Positions 12,291-26,319 of a stretch of DNA of 64,000 bases are shown here, in pieces. The stretch is taken from positions 35,334,254 through 35,398,253 of the forward strand of contig OZ025260.1 in the NCBI GenBank assembly GCA_964019135.1, in the 5' to 3' direction. The stretch's first letter is position 1, and every line of letters begins with the position of its first letter. The stretch comes from Arenicola marina (lineage: Eukaryota; Annelida; Polychaeta; Arenicolidae). A program made the position numbers and the translations under genes. Under the pieces are notes generated by a model. That model was not told the DNA's origin. It was given only the letters and a program-made list of their open reading frames with translations, and did no database searches.

Positions 12291-15200
12291 ACTGGTAGAA
12301 GAGATGGTTCTGACCCTCGTGGTAGACCAGTCCTGTCCGCCCACACACCGTAGGGATTGTACTGGTAGAAGAGATGATTTTGACCCTCGTGGTAGATCAG
12401 TCCGGTCCGCCCACCCACCGTAGGGATTGTACTGCTAGAAGAGATGGTTTCACCCTCGTATTAGATCAGTCCTGTCCGCCCACCCACCGTAGGGATTGTA
12501 CTGGTAGAGGAGATGGTTCTGACCCTCGTGGTAGATGAATCATGTCCGCCCACCCATTGTAGGGATATTACTGGTAGAAGAGATGGTTTTGACCCTCGTG
12601 GTAGATCGGTCCGGTCCGCCCACCCACCGTAGGGATTGTACTGCTAGAAGAGATGGTTTTGACCCTCGTATTAGATCAGTCCTGTCCGTCCACCCACCGT
12701 AGGGATTGTACTGGTAGAAGAGATGGTTCTGACCCTCGTATTAGACCAGTCGTGTCCGCCGACCAACCGTAGGGATTTTACTGGTAGAAGATATGGTTCT
12801 GACCCTTGTGGTTGACCAGTCCTGTCCGCCCACTCACGGTAGGGATGGTACTGGTAGAAGAGATGGTTCTGACCCTCGTGGTAGAGCAGTCCTGTCCGCC
12901 CACCCACCGTAGGGTTGTACTGGTAGAAGAGATGGTTCTGACCCTCGTGGTAGATCAGTCCTGTCCGCACACCCACCGTAGGGATTGTACTGGAAGAAGA
13001 GATGGTTCTGACCCTCGTGGTAGACCAGTCGTGTCCGCCCACCCACCGTACGGATTGTACTGGTAGAAGAGATGGTTCTGACCCCCGTGGTAGACCAGTC
13101 ATGTCGGCCCACCCATCGTAGGGATTGTACTGGTAGAAGAGATGGTTTTGACCCTCGTATTAGACCAGTCGTGTCCGCCCACCAACCGTAGGGATTGCAC
13201 TGGTAGAAGAGATGGTTCTGACCCTCGTGGTAGATCAGTCCGGTCCGCCCACCAACCGTAGGGATTGTACTGGTAGAAGAGATCGTTCTGACCCTCGTGG
13301 TAGACCGGCCAGTCCTGTCCGCCCACCCATCTTGGAGATTATACTGGTAGAAGAGATGGTTTTGACCCTCGTGGTAGATCAGTCCGGTCCGCCACCCACC
13401 GTAGGGTTGTACTGGTAGAAGAGATGGTTCTGACCCTCGTGGTAGAGCAGTCCTGTCCGCCCACCCACCGTAGGAATTGTACTGGTAGAAGAGATGGTTC
13501 TGAACCTCGTGGTAGATGAGTCATGTCCGCCCACCCACCGCAGGGATTGTACTGGTAGAAGAGATGGTTCTGACTCTCGTGGTAGACCAGTCATGTCCGC
13601 CCGCCCACCGTAAGGATTGTACTGGTAGAAGAGATGGATTTGACCCTCGTGGTTGATCAGTCCTGTCCGCCCACCCACGGTAGCGATTGTACTGGTAGAA
13701 TAGATGGTTCTGACAGTCGTGGTAGATCAGTCCTGTCCGACCATCCATTGTAGGGATATTATTGGTAGAAGAGATGGTTTTGACCCTGACGGTAGACCAG
13801 TCGTGTCCGCCCACCCACCGTAGGGATTGTACTGGTAGAAGAGATGGTTCTGACCCTCGTGGTAGACCGGCCAGTCCTGTCCGCCCACCCATCTTGGGGA
13901 TTCTACTGGTAGAAGAGATGGTTCTGACCCTCGTGGTAGACCAGTCCTGTCCGCCCACCCACCGTAGGAATTGTACTGGTAGAAGAGATGGTTCTGAACC
14001 TCGTGGTAGATGAGTCATGTCCGCCCACCCACCGCAGGGAATGTACTGGTAGAGGAGATGGTTCTGACCCTCGTGGTAGACCAGTCATGTCCGCCCACCC
14101 ACCGTAGGGATTGTACTGGTATAAGAGATGGTTCTGACCCTCGGGTTAGATCTGTCCTGTCCGACCACCCATTGTAGGGATATTACTGTTAGAAGAGATG
14201 GTTTTGACCCTCATGGTAGACCAGTCCTGTCCGCCCACCCACCGTAGGGTTGTACTGGTAGAAGAGATGGTTCTGACCTTCGTGGTAGACCGGCCAGACC
14301 TGTCCGCCCACCCATCGTAGTGATTGTACTGGTAGAAGATATGGTTCTGACCCTCGTGGTAGATCAGTCATGTCCGCCCACCCACCGTAGGCATTGTACT
14401 GGTAGAAGAGATGGTTCTGACCCTCGTGGTAGACCAGTCCTGTCCGCCCACCCATCGTAGGGATCGTACTGGTAGAAGAGATGATTTTGACCCTCGTGGA
14501 AGATCAGTCTGGTCCGCCCACCCACCGTAGGGATTGTACTGCTAGAAGAGATGGTTCTGACCCTCGTACTAGATCAGTCCTGTCCGCCCACCCACCGTAG
14601 GGATTGTACTGGTAGAAGAGATGGTTCTGAACCTCGTGGCAGACCAGTCGTGTCCGCCTACCCGCCGTAGGGATTGTACTGGTAGAAGAGATGGTTCTGA
14701 ACCTCGTGGTAGATGAATCATGTCCGCCCACCCGCTGTAGGGATATTACTGGTAGAAGAGATGGTTTTGACCCTCGTATTAGATCAGTCCTGTCCGCCTA
14801 CCCGCCGTAGGGATTGTACTGGTGGAAGAGATGGTTCTGACCCTCGTGGCAGACCAGTCGTGTCCGCCTACCTACCGTAGGGATTTTACTGGTAGAAGAG
14901 ATGATTCTGACCCTTGTGGTTGACCATTGCTGTCGGCCCATTCACCGTAGGGATTGTACTGGTAGAAGAGATGGTTCTGAACCTCGTGTTAGATCAGTCC
15001 TGTCCGCCCACCCACCGTAGGGATTGTACTGGTAGAAGAGATGGTTCTGAACCTCGTGGTAGATGAATCATGTCCGCCCACCCACTGTAGGGATATTACT
15101 GGTAGAAGAGATGGTTTTGACCCTCGTATTAGATCAGTCCTGTCCGCCTACCCGCCGTAGGGATTGTACTGGTGGAAGAGATGGTTCTGACCCTCGTGGC

Positions 15201-18200
15201 AGACCAGTCGTGTCCGCCTACCTACCGTAGGGATTTTACTGGTAGAAGAGATGATCTGACCCTTGTGGTTGACCATTGCTGTCGGCCCATTCACCGTAGG
15301 GATTGTACTGGTAGAAGAGATGGTTCTGACCCTCGTGGTAGATGAGTAATGTCCGCCCCCCCACCGTAGGCATTGTACTGGTAGAAGAGATGGTTCTGAC
15401 CCTCGTGGTAGACCAGTCCTGTCCGCTAACCCATCCTAGGGATTGTACTGGTAGAAGAGATGGTTTTGACCTTCGTGGTAGATCAGTCCGGTCCGCCCAC
15501 CAACCGTAGGGATTGCACTGGTAGAAGATATGGTTCTGACCCTTTTGGTTGACCAGTCCTGTCCGCCCACTCACGGTAGGGATGGTACTGGTAGAACAGA
15601 TGGTTCTGACCCTCGTGGTAGAGCAGTCCTGTCCGCCCACCCACCGTAGGGTTGTACTGGTAGAAGAGATGGTTCTGACCTTCGTGGTAGACCGGCCAGT
15701 CCTGTCCGCCCACCCATCGTAGGGATTCTACTGGTAGAAGAGATGGTTTTGACCCTAGTGGTAGATCAGTCCGGTCCGCCCACCCACCGTAGGGTTGTAC
15801 TGGTAGAAGAGATGGTTCTGACCCTCGTGGTAGACCAGTCCTGTCCGCCTACCCGCCGTAGGGATTGTACTGGTGGAAGAGATGGTTCTGACCCTCGTGG
15901 CAGACCAGTCGTGTCCGCCTACCTACCGTAGGGATTTTACTGGTAGAAGAGATGATTCTGACCCTTGTGGTTGACCATTGCTGTCGGCCCATTCACCGTA
16001 GGGATTGTACTGGTAGAAGAGATGGTTCTGACCCTCGTGGTAGATGAGTAATGTCCGCCCCCCCACCGTAGGCATTGTACTGGTAGAAGAGATGGTTCTG
16101 ACCCTCGTGGTAGACCAGTCCTGTCCGCTAACCCATCTTAGGGATTGTACTGGTAGAAGAGATGGTTTTGACCTTCGTGGTAGATCAGTCCGGTCCGCCC
16201 ACCAACCGTAGGGATTGTACTGGTAGAAGATATGGTTCTGACCCTTTTGGTTGACCAGTCCTGTCCGCCCACTCACGGTAGGGATGGTACTGGTAGAACA
16301 GATGGTTCTGACCCTCGTGGTAGAGCAGTCCTGTCCGCCCACCCACCGTAGGGTTGTACTGGTAGAAGAGATGGTTCTGACCTTCGTGGTAGACCGGCCA
16401 GTCCTGTCCGCCCACCCATCGTAGGGATTCTACTGGTAGAAGAGATGGTTTTGACCCTAGTGGTAGATCAGTCCGGTCCGCCCACCCACCGTAGGGTTGT
16501 ACTGGTAGAAGAGATGGTTCTGACCCTCGTGGTAGACCAGTCCTGTCCGCCCACACACCGTAGGCATTGTACTGGTAGAAGAGATGATTTTGACCCTCGT
16601 GGTAGATCAGTCCGGTCCGCCCACCCACCGTAGGGATTGTACTGCTAGAAGAGATGGTTTCACCCTCGTATTAGATCAGTCCTGTCCGCCCACCCACCGT
16701 AGGGATTGTACTGGTAGAGGAGATGGTTCTGACCCTCGTGGTAGATGAATCATGTCCGCCCACCCATTGTAGGGATATTACTGGTAGAAGAGATGGTTTT
16801 GACCCTCGTGGTAGATCGGTCCGGTCCGCCCACCCACCGTAGGGATTGTACTGCTAGAAGAGATGGTTTTGACCCTCGTATTAGATCAGTCCTGTCCGTC
16901 CACCCACCGTAGGGATTGTACTGGTAGAAGAGATGGTTCTGACCCTCGTATTAGACCAGTCGTGTCCGCCCACCAACCGTAGGGATTTTACTGGTAGAAG
17001 ATATGGTTCTGACCCTTGTGGTTGACCAGTCCTGTCCGCCCACTCACGGTAGGGATGGTACTGGTAGAAGAGATGGTTCTGACCCTCGTGGTAGAGCAGT
17101 CCTGTCCGCCCACCCACCGTAGGGTTGTACTGGTAGAAGAGATGGTTCTGACCCTCGTGGTAGATCAGTCCTGTCCGCACACCCACCGTAGGGATTGTCC
17201 TGGAAGAAGAGATGGTTCTGACCCTCGTGGTAGACCAGTCGTGTCCGCCCACCCACCGTACGGATTGTACTGGTAGAAGAGATGGTTCTGACCCCCGTGG
17301 TAGACCAGTCATGTCGGCCCACCCATCGTAGGGATTGTACTGGTAGAAGAGATGGTTTTGACCCTCGTATTAGACCAGTCGTGTCCGCCCACCAACCGTA
17401 GGGATTGCACTGGTAGAAGAGATGGTTCTGACCCTCGTGGTAGATCAGTCCGGTCCGCCCACCAACCGTAGGGATTGTACTGGTAGAAGAGATGGTTCTG
17501 ACCCTCGTGGTAGACCGGCCAGTCCTGTCCGCCCACCCATCTTGGAGATTATACTGGTAGAAGCGATGGTTTTGACCCTCGTGGTAGATCAGTCCGGTCC
17601 GCCACCCACCGTAGGGTTGTACTGGTAGAAGAGATGGTTCTGACCCTCGTGGTAGAGCAGTCCTGTCCGCCCACCCACCGTAGGAATTGTACTGGTAGAA
17701 GAGATGGTTCTGAACCTCGTGGTAGATGAGTCATGTCCGCCCACCCACCGCAGGGATTGTACTGGTAGAAGAGATGGTTCTGACTCTCGTGGTAGACCAG
17801 TCATGTCCGCCCGCCCACCGTAAGGATTGTACTGGTAGAAGAGATGGATTTGACCCTCGTGGTTGATCAGTCCTGTCCGCCCACCCACGGTAGCGATTGT
17901 ACTGGTAGAATAGATGGTTCTGACAGTCGTGGTAGATCAGTCCTGTCCGACCATCCATTGTAGGGATATTATTGGTAGAAGAGATGGTTTTGACCCTGAC
18001 GGTAGACCAGTCGTGTCCGCCCACCCACCGTAGGGATTGTACTGGTAGAAGAGATGGTTCTGACCCTCGTGGTAGACCGGCCAGTCCTGTCCGCCCACCC
18101 ATCTTAGGATTCTACTGGTAGAAGAGATGGTTCTGACCCTCGTGGTAGACCAGTCCTGTCCGCCCACCCACCGTAGGAATTGTACTGGTAGAAGAGATGG

Positions 18201-20710
18201 TTCTGAACCTCGTGGTAGATGAGTCATGTCCGCCCACCCACCGCAGGGAATGTACTGGTAGAGGAGATGGTTCTGACCCTCGTGGTAGACCAGTCATGTC
18301 CGCCCACCCACCGTAGGGATTGTACTGGTATAAGAGATGGTTCTGACCCTCGGGTTAGATCTGTCCTGTCCGACCACCCATTGTAGGGATATTACTGTTA
18401 GAAGAGATGGTTTTGACCCTCATGGTAGACCAGTCCTGTCCGCCCACCCACCGTAGGGTTGTACTGGTAGAAGAGATGGTTCTGACCTTCGTGGTAGACC
18501 GGCCAGACCTGTCCGCCCACCCATCGTAGTGATTGTACTGGTAGAAGATATGGTTCTGACCCTCGTGGTAGATCAGTCATGTCCGCCCACCCACCGTAGG
18601 CATTGTACTGGTAGAAGAGATGGTTCTGACCCTCGTGGTAGACCAGTCCTGTCCGCCCACCCATCGTAGGGATCGTACTGGTAGAAGAGATGATTTTGAC
18701 CCTCGTGGAAGATCAGTCTGGTCCGCCCACCCACCGTAGGGATTGTACTGCTAGAAGAGATGGTTCTGACCCTCGTACTAGATCAGTCCTGTCCGCCCAC
18801 CCACCGTAGGGATTGTACTGGTAGAAGAGATGGTTCTGAACCTCGTGGCAGACCAGTCGTGTCCGCCTACCCGCCGTAGGGATTGTACTGGTAGAAGAGA
18901 TGGTTCTGAACCTCGTGGTAGATGAATCATGTCCGCCCACCCGCTGTAGGGATATTACTGGTAGAAGAGATGGTTTTGACCCTCGTATTAGATCAGTCCT
19001 GTCCGCCTACCCGCCGTAGGGATTGTACTGGTGGAAGAGATGGTTCTGACCCTCGTGGCAGACCAGTCGTGTCCGCCTACCTACCGTAGGGATTTTACTG
19101 GTAGAGGAGATGATTCTGACCCTTGTGGTTGACCATTGCTGTCGGCCCATTCACCGTAGGGATTGTACTGGTAGAAGAGATGGTTCTGAACCTCGTGTTA
19201 GATCAGTCCTGTCCGCCCACCCACCGTAGGGATTGTACTGGTAGAAGAGATGGTTCTGAACCTCGTGGTAGATGAATCATGTCCGCCCACCCACTGTAGG
19301 GATATTACTGGTAGAAGAGATGGTTTTGACCCTCGTATTAGATCAGTCCTGTCCGCCTACCCGCCGTAGGGATTGTACTGGTGGAAGAGATGGTTCTGAC
19401 CCTCGTGGCAGACCAGTCGTGTCCGCCTACCTATCGTAGGGATTTTACTGGTAGAAGAGATGATTCTGACCCTTGTGGTTGACCATTGCTGTCGGCCCAT
19501 TCACCGTAGGGATTGTACTGGTAGAAGAGATGGTTCTGACCCTCGTGGTAGATGAGTAATGTCCGCCCCCCCACCGTAGGCATTGTACTGGTAGAAGAGA
19601 TGGTTCTGACCCTCGTGGTAGACCAGTCCTGTCCGCTAACCCATCCTAGGGATTGTACGGGTAGAAGAGATGGTTTTGACCTTCGTGGTAGATCAGTCCG
19701 GTCCGCCCACCAACCGTAGGGATTGTACTGGTAGAAGATATGGTTCTGACCCTTTTGGTTGACCAGTCCTGTCCGCCAACTCACGGTAGGGATGGTACTG
19801 GTAGACCAGATGGTTCTGACCCTCGTGGTAGAGCAGTCCTGTCCGCCCACCCACCGTAGGGTTGTACTGGTAGAAGAGATGGTTCTGACCTTCGTGGTAG
19901 ACCGGCCAGTCCTGTCCGCCCACCCATCGTAGGGATTCTACTGGTAGAAGAGATGGTTTTGACCCTAGTGGTAGATCAGTCCGGTCCGCCCACCCACCGT
20001 AGGGTTGTACTGGTAGAAGAGATGGTTCTGACCCTCGTGGTAGACCAGTCCTGTCCGCCTACCCGCCGTAGGGATTGTACTGGTGGAAGAGATGGTTCTG
20101 ACCCTCGTGGCAGACCAGTCGTGTCCGCCTACCTACCGTAGGGATTTTACTGGTAGAAGAGATGATTCTGACCCTTGTGGTTGACCATTGCTGTCGGCCC
20201 ATTCATCGTAGGGATTGTACTGGTAGAAGAGATGGTTCTGACCCTCGTGGTAGATGAGTAATGTCCGCCCCCCCACCGTAGGCATTGTACTGGCAGAAGA
20301 GATGGTTCTGACCCTCGTGGTAGACCAGTCCTGTCCGCTAACCCATCTTAGGGATTGTACTGGTAGAAGAGATGGTTTTGACCTTCGTGGTAGATCAGTC
20401 CGGTCCGCCCACCAACCGTAGGGATTGTACTGGTAGAAGATATGGTTCTGACCCTTTTGGTTGACCAGTCCTGTCCGCCCACTCACGGTAGGGATGGTAC
20501 TGGTAGAACAGATGGTTCTGACCCTCGTGGTAGAGCAGTCCTGTCCGCCCACCCACCGTAGGGTTGTACTGGTAGAAGAGATGGTTCTGACCTTCGTGGT
20601 AGACCGGCCAGTCCTGTCCGCCCACCCATCGTAGGGATTCTACTGGTAGAAGAGATGGTTTTGACCCTAGTGGTAGATCAGTCCGGTCCGCCCACCCACC
20701 GTAGGGTTGT
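12291..20710. repeat. 4,210-bp higher-order repeat, two tandem copies (about 60 monomers each)
   Basis: Copy 1 is 12,291-16,500 and copy 2 is 16,501-20,710. The CCACACACCG landmark lies at 12,341 and 16,551. Differences are sparse: for example GTAGGGATTG/GTAGGCATTG near 12,354/16,564, CCGACCAACC/CCCACCAACC near 12,760/16,970, GATCGTTCTG/GATGGTTCTG near 13,283/17,493, and single-base deletions near 18,107 (absent from copy 1) and 15,255 (absent from copy 2). These shift the register between 4,209 and 4,210. This is the longest clear tandem unit in the window. The crossover interval spans about 60 bp of shared sequence and cannot be narrowed. Confidence 0.87.
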
Positions 20711-23700
20711 ACTGGTAGAAGAGATGGTTCTGACCCTCGTGGTAGACCAGTCCTGTCCGCCCACCCACCGTAGGAATTGTACTGGTAGAAGAGAGGGTTC
20801 TGAACCTCGTGGTAGATGAGTCATGTCCGCCCACCCACCGTAGGGATTGTACCGGTAGAAAAGATGGTTCTGACCCTCGTGGTAGACCAGTCATGTCCGC
20901 CCGCCCACCGTAAGGATTGTACTGGTAGAAGAGATGGATTTGACCCTCGTGGTAGACCAGTCGTGTCCGCCCACCTACCGTACGGATTTTACTGGTAGAA
21001 GAGGTGATTCTGACCTTTGTGGTTGACCATTCCTGTCGGCCCATTCACCGTAGGGATTGTACTGGTAGAAGAGATGGTTCTGACCCTCGTATTAGAACAG
21101 TCCTGTCCGGCCACCCACCGTAGGGATTGTACCGGTAGAAGAGATGGTTCTGACTCTCGTGGTAGACCAGTCCTGTCCGCCCACCCATCGTAGGGATTGT
21201 ACTGGTAGAAGAGATGGCTTGGACCCTCGTGGTAGATCTGTCCGGTGCGCCCACCAACCGTAGGGATTGTACTGGTAGAAGAAATGGTTCTGACCCTCGT
21301 GGTAGATCAGTCCTGTCCGCCCACCCACCGTAGGGATTGTACTGGTAGAAGAGATGGTTCTGACCCTCGTGGTAGACCAGTCCTGTCCGCCCACCCACCG
21401 TAGGAATTGTACTGGTAGAAGAGATGGTTCTGAACCTCGTGGTAGATGAGTCATATCCGCCCACCCACCGTAGGGATTGTACTGGTAGAAGAGATGGTTC
21501 TGACCCTTGTGGTTGACCAGTCCTACCCGCCCACTCAACGTAGGGTTGTACTGGTAGAAGAGATGGTTCTGACCCTCGTGGTAGATCAGTCCTGTCCGCC
21601 CACCCACCGTAGGGATTGTACTGGTAGAAGAGATGGTTCTGACCCTCGTGGTAGACCAGTCGTGTCCGCCCACCCACCGTACGGATTGTACTGGTGGAAG
21701 ATATGGTTCTGAACCCCGTGGTAGACCAGTCATGTCGGCCCACCCATCGTAGGGATTGTTCTGGTAGAAGAGATGGTTTTGACCCTCGTATTAGAACAGT
21801 CGTGTCCGCCCACCAACCGTAGGGATAGTACTGGTAGAAGAGATGGTTCTGACCCTCGTGGTAGATCAGTCCGGTCCGCCCACCAACCGTAGGGATTGTA
21901 CTGGTAGAAGAGATGGTTCTGACCCTCGGGTTAGATCTGTCCTGTCCGACCACCCATTGTAGGGATATTACTGTTAGAAGAGATGGTTTTGACCCTCATG
22001 GTAGACCAGTCCTGTCCGCCCACCCACCGTAGGGTTGTACTGGTAGAAGAGATGGTTCTGACCTTCGTGGTAGACCGGCCAGACCTGTCCGCCCACCCAT
22101 CGTAGTGATTGTACTGGTAGAAGATATGGTTCTGACCCTCGTGGTAGATCAGTCATGTCCGCCCACCCACCGTAGGCATTGTACTGGTAGAAGAGATGGT
22201 TCTGACCCTCGTGGTAGACCAGTCCTGTCCGCCCACCCATCGTAGGGATCGTACTGGTAGAAGAGATGATTTTGACCCTCGTGGAAGATCAGTCTGGTCC
22301 GCCCACCCACCGTAGGGATTGTACTGCTAGAAGAGATGGTTCTGACCCTCGTACTAGATCAGTCCTGTCCGCCCACCCACCATAGGGATTGTACTGGTAG
22401 AAGAGATGGTTCTGAACCTCGTGGCAGACCGGTCGTGTCCGCCTACCCGCCGTAGGGATTGTACTGGTAGAAGAGATGGTTCTGAACCTCGTGGTAGATG
22501 AATCATGTCCGCCCACCCGCTGTAGGGATATTACTGGTAGAAGAGATGGTTTTGACCCTCGAATTAGATCAGTCCTGTCCGCCTACCCGCCGTAGGGATT
22601 GTACTGGTGGAAGAGATGGTTCTGACCCTCGTGGCAGACCAGTCGTGTCCGCCTACCTACCGTAGGGATTTTACTGGTAGAAGAGATGATTCTGACCCTT
22701 GTGGTTGACCATTGCTGTCGGCCCATTCACCGTAGGGATTGTACTGGTAGAAGAGATGGTTCTGAACCTCGTGTTAGATCAGTCCTGTCCGCCCACCCAC
22801 CGTAGGGATTGTACTGGTAGAAGAGATGGTTCTGAACCTCGTGGTAGATGAATCATGTCCGCCCACCCACTGTAGGGATATTACTGGTAGAAGAGATGGT
22901 TTTGACCCTCGTATTAGATCAGTCCTGTCCGCCTACCCGCCGTAGGGATTGTACTGGTGGAAGAGATGGTTCTGACCCTCGTGGCAGACCAGTCGTGTCC
23001 GCCTACCTACCGTAGGGATTTTACTGGTAGAAGAGATGATTCTGACCCTTGTGGTTGACCATTGCTGTCGGCCCATTCACCGTAGGGATTGTACTGGTAG
23101 AAGAGATGGTTCTGACCCTCGTGGTAGATGAGTAATGTCCGCCCCCCCACCGTAGGCATTGTACTGGTAGAAGAGATGGTTCTGACCCTCGTGGTAGACC
23201 AGTCCTGTCCGCTAACCCATAATAGGGATTGTACTGGTAGAAGAGATGGTTTTGACCTTCGTGGTAGATCAGTCCGGTCCGCCCACCAACCGTAGGGATT
23301 GTACTGGTAGAAGATATGGTTCTGACCCTTTTGGTTGACCAGTCCTGTCCGCCCACTCACGGTAGGGATGGTACTGGTAGAACAGATGGTTCTGACCCTC
23401 GTGGTAGAGCAGTCCTGTCCGCCCACCCACCGTAGGGTTGTACTGGTAGAAGAGATGGTTCTGACCTTCGTGGTAGACCGGCCAGTCCTGTCCGCCCACC
23501 CATCGTAGGGATTCTACTGGTAGAAGAGATGGTTTTGACCCTAGTGGTAGATCAGTCCGGTCCGCCCACCCACCGTAGGGTTGTACTGGTAGAAGAGATG
23601 GTTCTGACCCTCGTGGTAGACCAGTCCTGTCCGCCTACCCGCCGTAGGGATTGTACTGGTGGAAGAGATGGTTCTGACCCTCGTGGCAGACCAGTCGTGT

Positions 23701-23955
23701 CCGCCTACCTACCGTAGGGATTTTACTGGTAGAAGAGATGATTCTGACCCTTGTGGTTGACCATTGCTGTCGGCCCATTCACCGTAGGGATTGTACTGGT
23801 AGAAGAGATGGTTCTGACCCTCGTGGTAGATGAGTAATGTCCGCCCCCCCACCGTAGGCATTGTACTGGTAGAAGAGATGGTTCTGACCCTCGTGGTAGA
23901 CCAGTCCTGTCCGCTAACCCATCTTAGGGATTGTACTGGTAGAAGTGATGGTTTT
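18330..23955. repeat. Duplication in a 3,576-bp register
   Basis: The segment at about 18,330-20,380 recurs at about 21,906-23,955. Landmarks include CCCTCGGGTTAGATCTG (near 18,349 and 21,925) and GGTGGAAGAGATGG units. At about 23,955 the second copy switches to sequence matching 20,660 onward, marking a junction. The source itself is also present at about 14.12-16.17 kb through the 4,210-bp repeat, so three copies of this block exist. Confidence 0.78.
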
Positions 23956-26319
23956 GACCCTAGTGGTAGATCAGTCCGGTCCGCCCACCCACCGTAGGGT
24001 TGTACTGGTAGAAGAGATGGTTCTGACCCTCGTGGTAGACCAGTCCTGTCCGCCCACCCACCGTAGGAATTGTACTGGTAGAAGAGAGGGTTCTGAACCT
24101 CGTGGTAGATGAGTCATGTCCGCCCACCCACCGTAGGGATTGTACCGGTAGAAAAGATGGTTCTGACCCTCGTGGTAGACCAGTCATGTCCGCCCGCCCA
24201 CCGTAAGGATTGTACTGGTAGAAGAGATGGATTTGACCCTCGTGGTAGACCAGTCGTGTCCGCCCACCTACCGTACGGATTTTACTGGTAGAAGAGGTGA
24301 TTCTGACCTTTGTGGTTGACCATTCCTGTCGGCCCATTCACCGTAGGGATTGTACTGGTAGAAGAGATGGTTCTGACCCTCGTATTAGAACAGTCCTGTC
24401 CGGCCACCCACCGTAGGGATTGTACCGGTAGAAGAGATGGTTCTGACTCTCGTGGTAGACCAGTCCTGTCCGCCCACCCATCGTAGGGATTGTACTGGTA
24501 GAACAGATGGTTCTGACCCTCGTGGTAGAGCAGTCCTGTCCGCCCACCCACCGTAGGGTTGTACTGGTAGAAGAGATGGTTCTGACCTTCGTGGTAGACC
24601 GGCCAGTCCTGTCCGCCCACCCATCGTAGGGATTCTACTGGTAGAAGAGATGGTTTTGACCCTAGTGGTAGATCAGTCCGGTCCGCCCACCCACCGTAGG
24701 GTTGTACTGGTAGAAGAGATGGTTCTGACCCTCGTGGTAGACCAGTCCTGTCCGCCTACCCGCCGTAGGGATTGTACTGGTGGAAGAGATGGTTCTGACC
24801 CTCGTGGCAGACCAGTCGTGTCCGCCTACCTACCGTAGGGATTTTACTGGTAGAAGAGATGATTCTGACCCTTGTGGTTGACCATTGCTGTCGGCCCATT
24901 CACCGTAGGGATTGTACTGGTAGAAGAGATGGTTCTGACCCTCGTGGTAGATGAGTAATGTCCGCCCCCCCACCGTAGGCATTGTACTGGTAGAAGAGAT
25001 GGTTCTGACCCTCGTGGTAGACCAGTCCTGTCCGCTAACCCATCTTAGGGATTGTACTGGTAGAAGAGATGGTTTTGACCCTAGTGGTAGATCAGTCCGG
25101 TCCGCCCACCCACCGTAGGGTTGTACTGGTAGAAGAGATGGTTCTGACCCTCGTGGTAGACCAGTCCTGTCCGCCCACCCACCGTAGGAATTGTACTGGT
25201 AGAAGAGAGGGTTCTGAACCTCGTGGTAGATGAGTCATGTCCGCCCACCCACCGTAGGGATTGTACCGGTAGAAAAGATGGTTCTGACCCTCGTGGTAGA
25301 CCAGTCATGTCCGCCCGCCCACCGTAAGGATTGTACTGGTAGAAGAGATGGATTTGACCCTCGTGGTAGACCAGTCGTGTCCGCCCACCTACCGTACGGA
25401 TTTTACTGGTAGAAGAGGTGATTCTGACCTTTGTGGTTGACCATTCCTGTCGGCCCATTCACCGTAGGGATTGTACTGGTAGAAGAGATGGTTCTGACCC
25501 TCGTATTAGAACAGTCCTGTCCGGCCACCCACCGTAGGGATTGTACCGGTAGAAGAGATGGTTCTGACTCTCGTGGTAGACCAGTCCTGTCCGCCCACCC
25601 ATCGTAGGGATTGTACTGGTAGAAGAGATGGCTTGGACCCTCGTGGTAGATCTGTCCGGTGCGCCCACCAACCGTAGGGATTGTACTGGTAGAAGAAATG
25701 GTTCTGACCCTCGTGGTAGATCAGTCCTGTCCGCCCACCCACCGTAGGGATTGTACTGGTAGAAGAGATGGTTCTGACCCTCGTGGTAGACCAGTCCTGT
25801 CCGCCCACCCACCGTAGGAATTGTACTGGTAGAAGAGATGGTTCTGAACCTCGTGGTAGATGAGTCATATCCGCCCACCCACCGTAGGGATTGTACTGGT
25901 AGAAGAGATGGTTCTGACCCTTGTGGTTGACCAGTCCTACCCGCCCACTCAACGTAGGGTTGTACTGGTAGAAGAGATGGTTCTGACCCTCGTGGTAGAT
26001 CAGTCCTGTCCGCCCACCCACCGTAGGGATTGTACTGGTAGAAGAGATGGTTCTGACCCTCGTGGTAGACCAGTCGTGTCCGCCCACCCACCGTACGGAT
26101 TGTACTGGTAGAAGATATGGTTCTGAACCCCGTGGTAGACCAGTCATGTCGGCCCACCCATCGTAGGGATTGTTCTGGTAGAAGAGATGGTTTTGACCCT
26201 CGTATTAGAACAGTCGTGTCCGCCCACCAACCGTAGGGATAGTACTGGTAGAAGAGATGGTTCTGACCCTCGTGGTAGATCAGTCCGGTCCGCCCACCAA
26301 CCGTAGGGATTGTACTGGT
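20667..26319. repeat. Duplication in a 4,414-bp register
   Basis: The segment at about 20,667-21,905 recurs at about 25,081-26,319. Shared landmarks include GCTTGGACCC (near 21,217 and 25,631), GTCCGGTGCGCC (near 21,240 and 25,654) and CCTACCCGCCCACTCAACG (near 21,522 and 25,936). The last phrase also occurs at the window start (near 112) and near 32,664, which ties these distant loci together. A related partial copy occupies about 31.78-32.45 kb. Confidence 0.75.
23369..25610. repeat. 1,121-bp higher-order repeat, two tandem copies (16 monomers each)
   Basis: Copy 1 is 23,369-24,489 and copy 2 is 24,490-25,610. The join near 24,490 can be placed within GTACTGGTAGAA: upstream sequence there matches the GGGATTGTACTGG context of 21.2 kb and 25.6 kb, while downstream GAACAGATGG matches 23,369 onward. 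Translated frames in the two copies are identical over long stretches (for example 23,960-24,337 against 25,081-25,458), so the duplication is recent. Confidence 0.85.
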
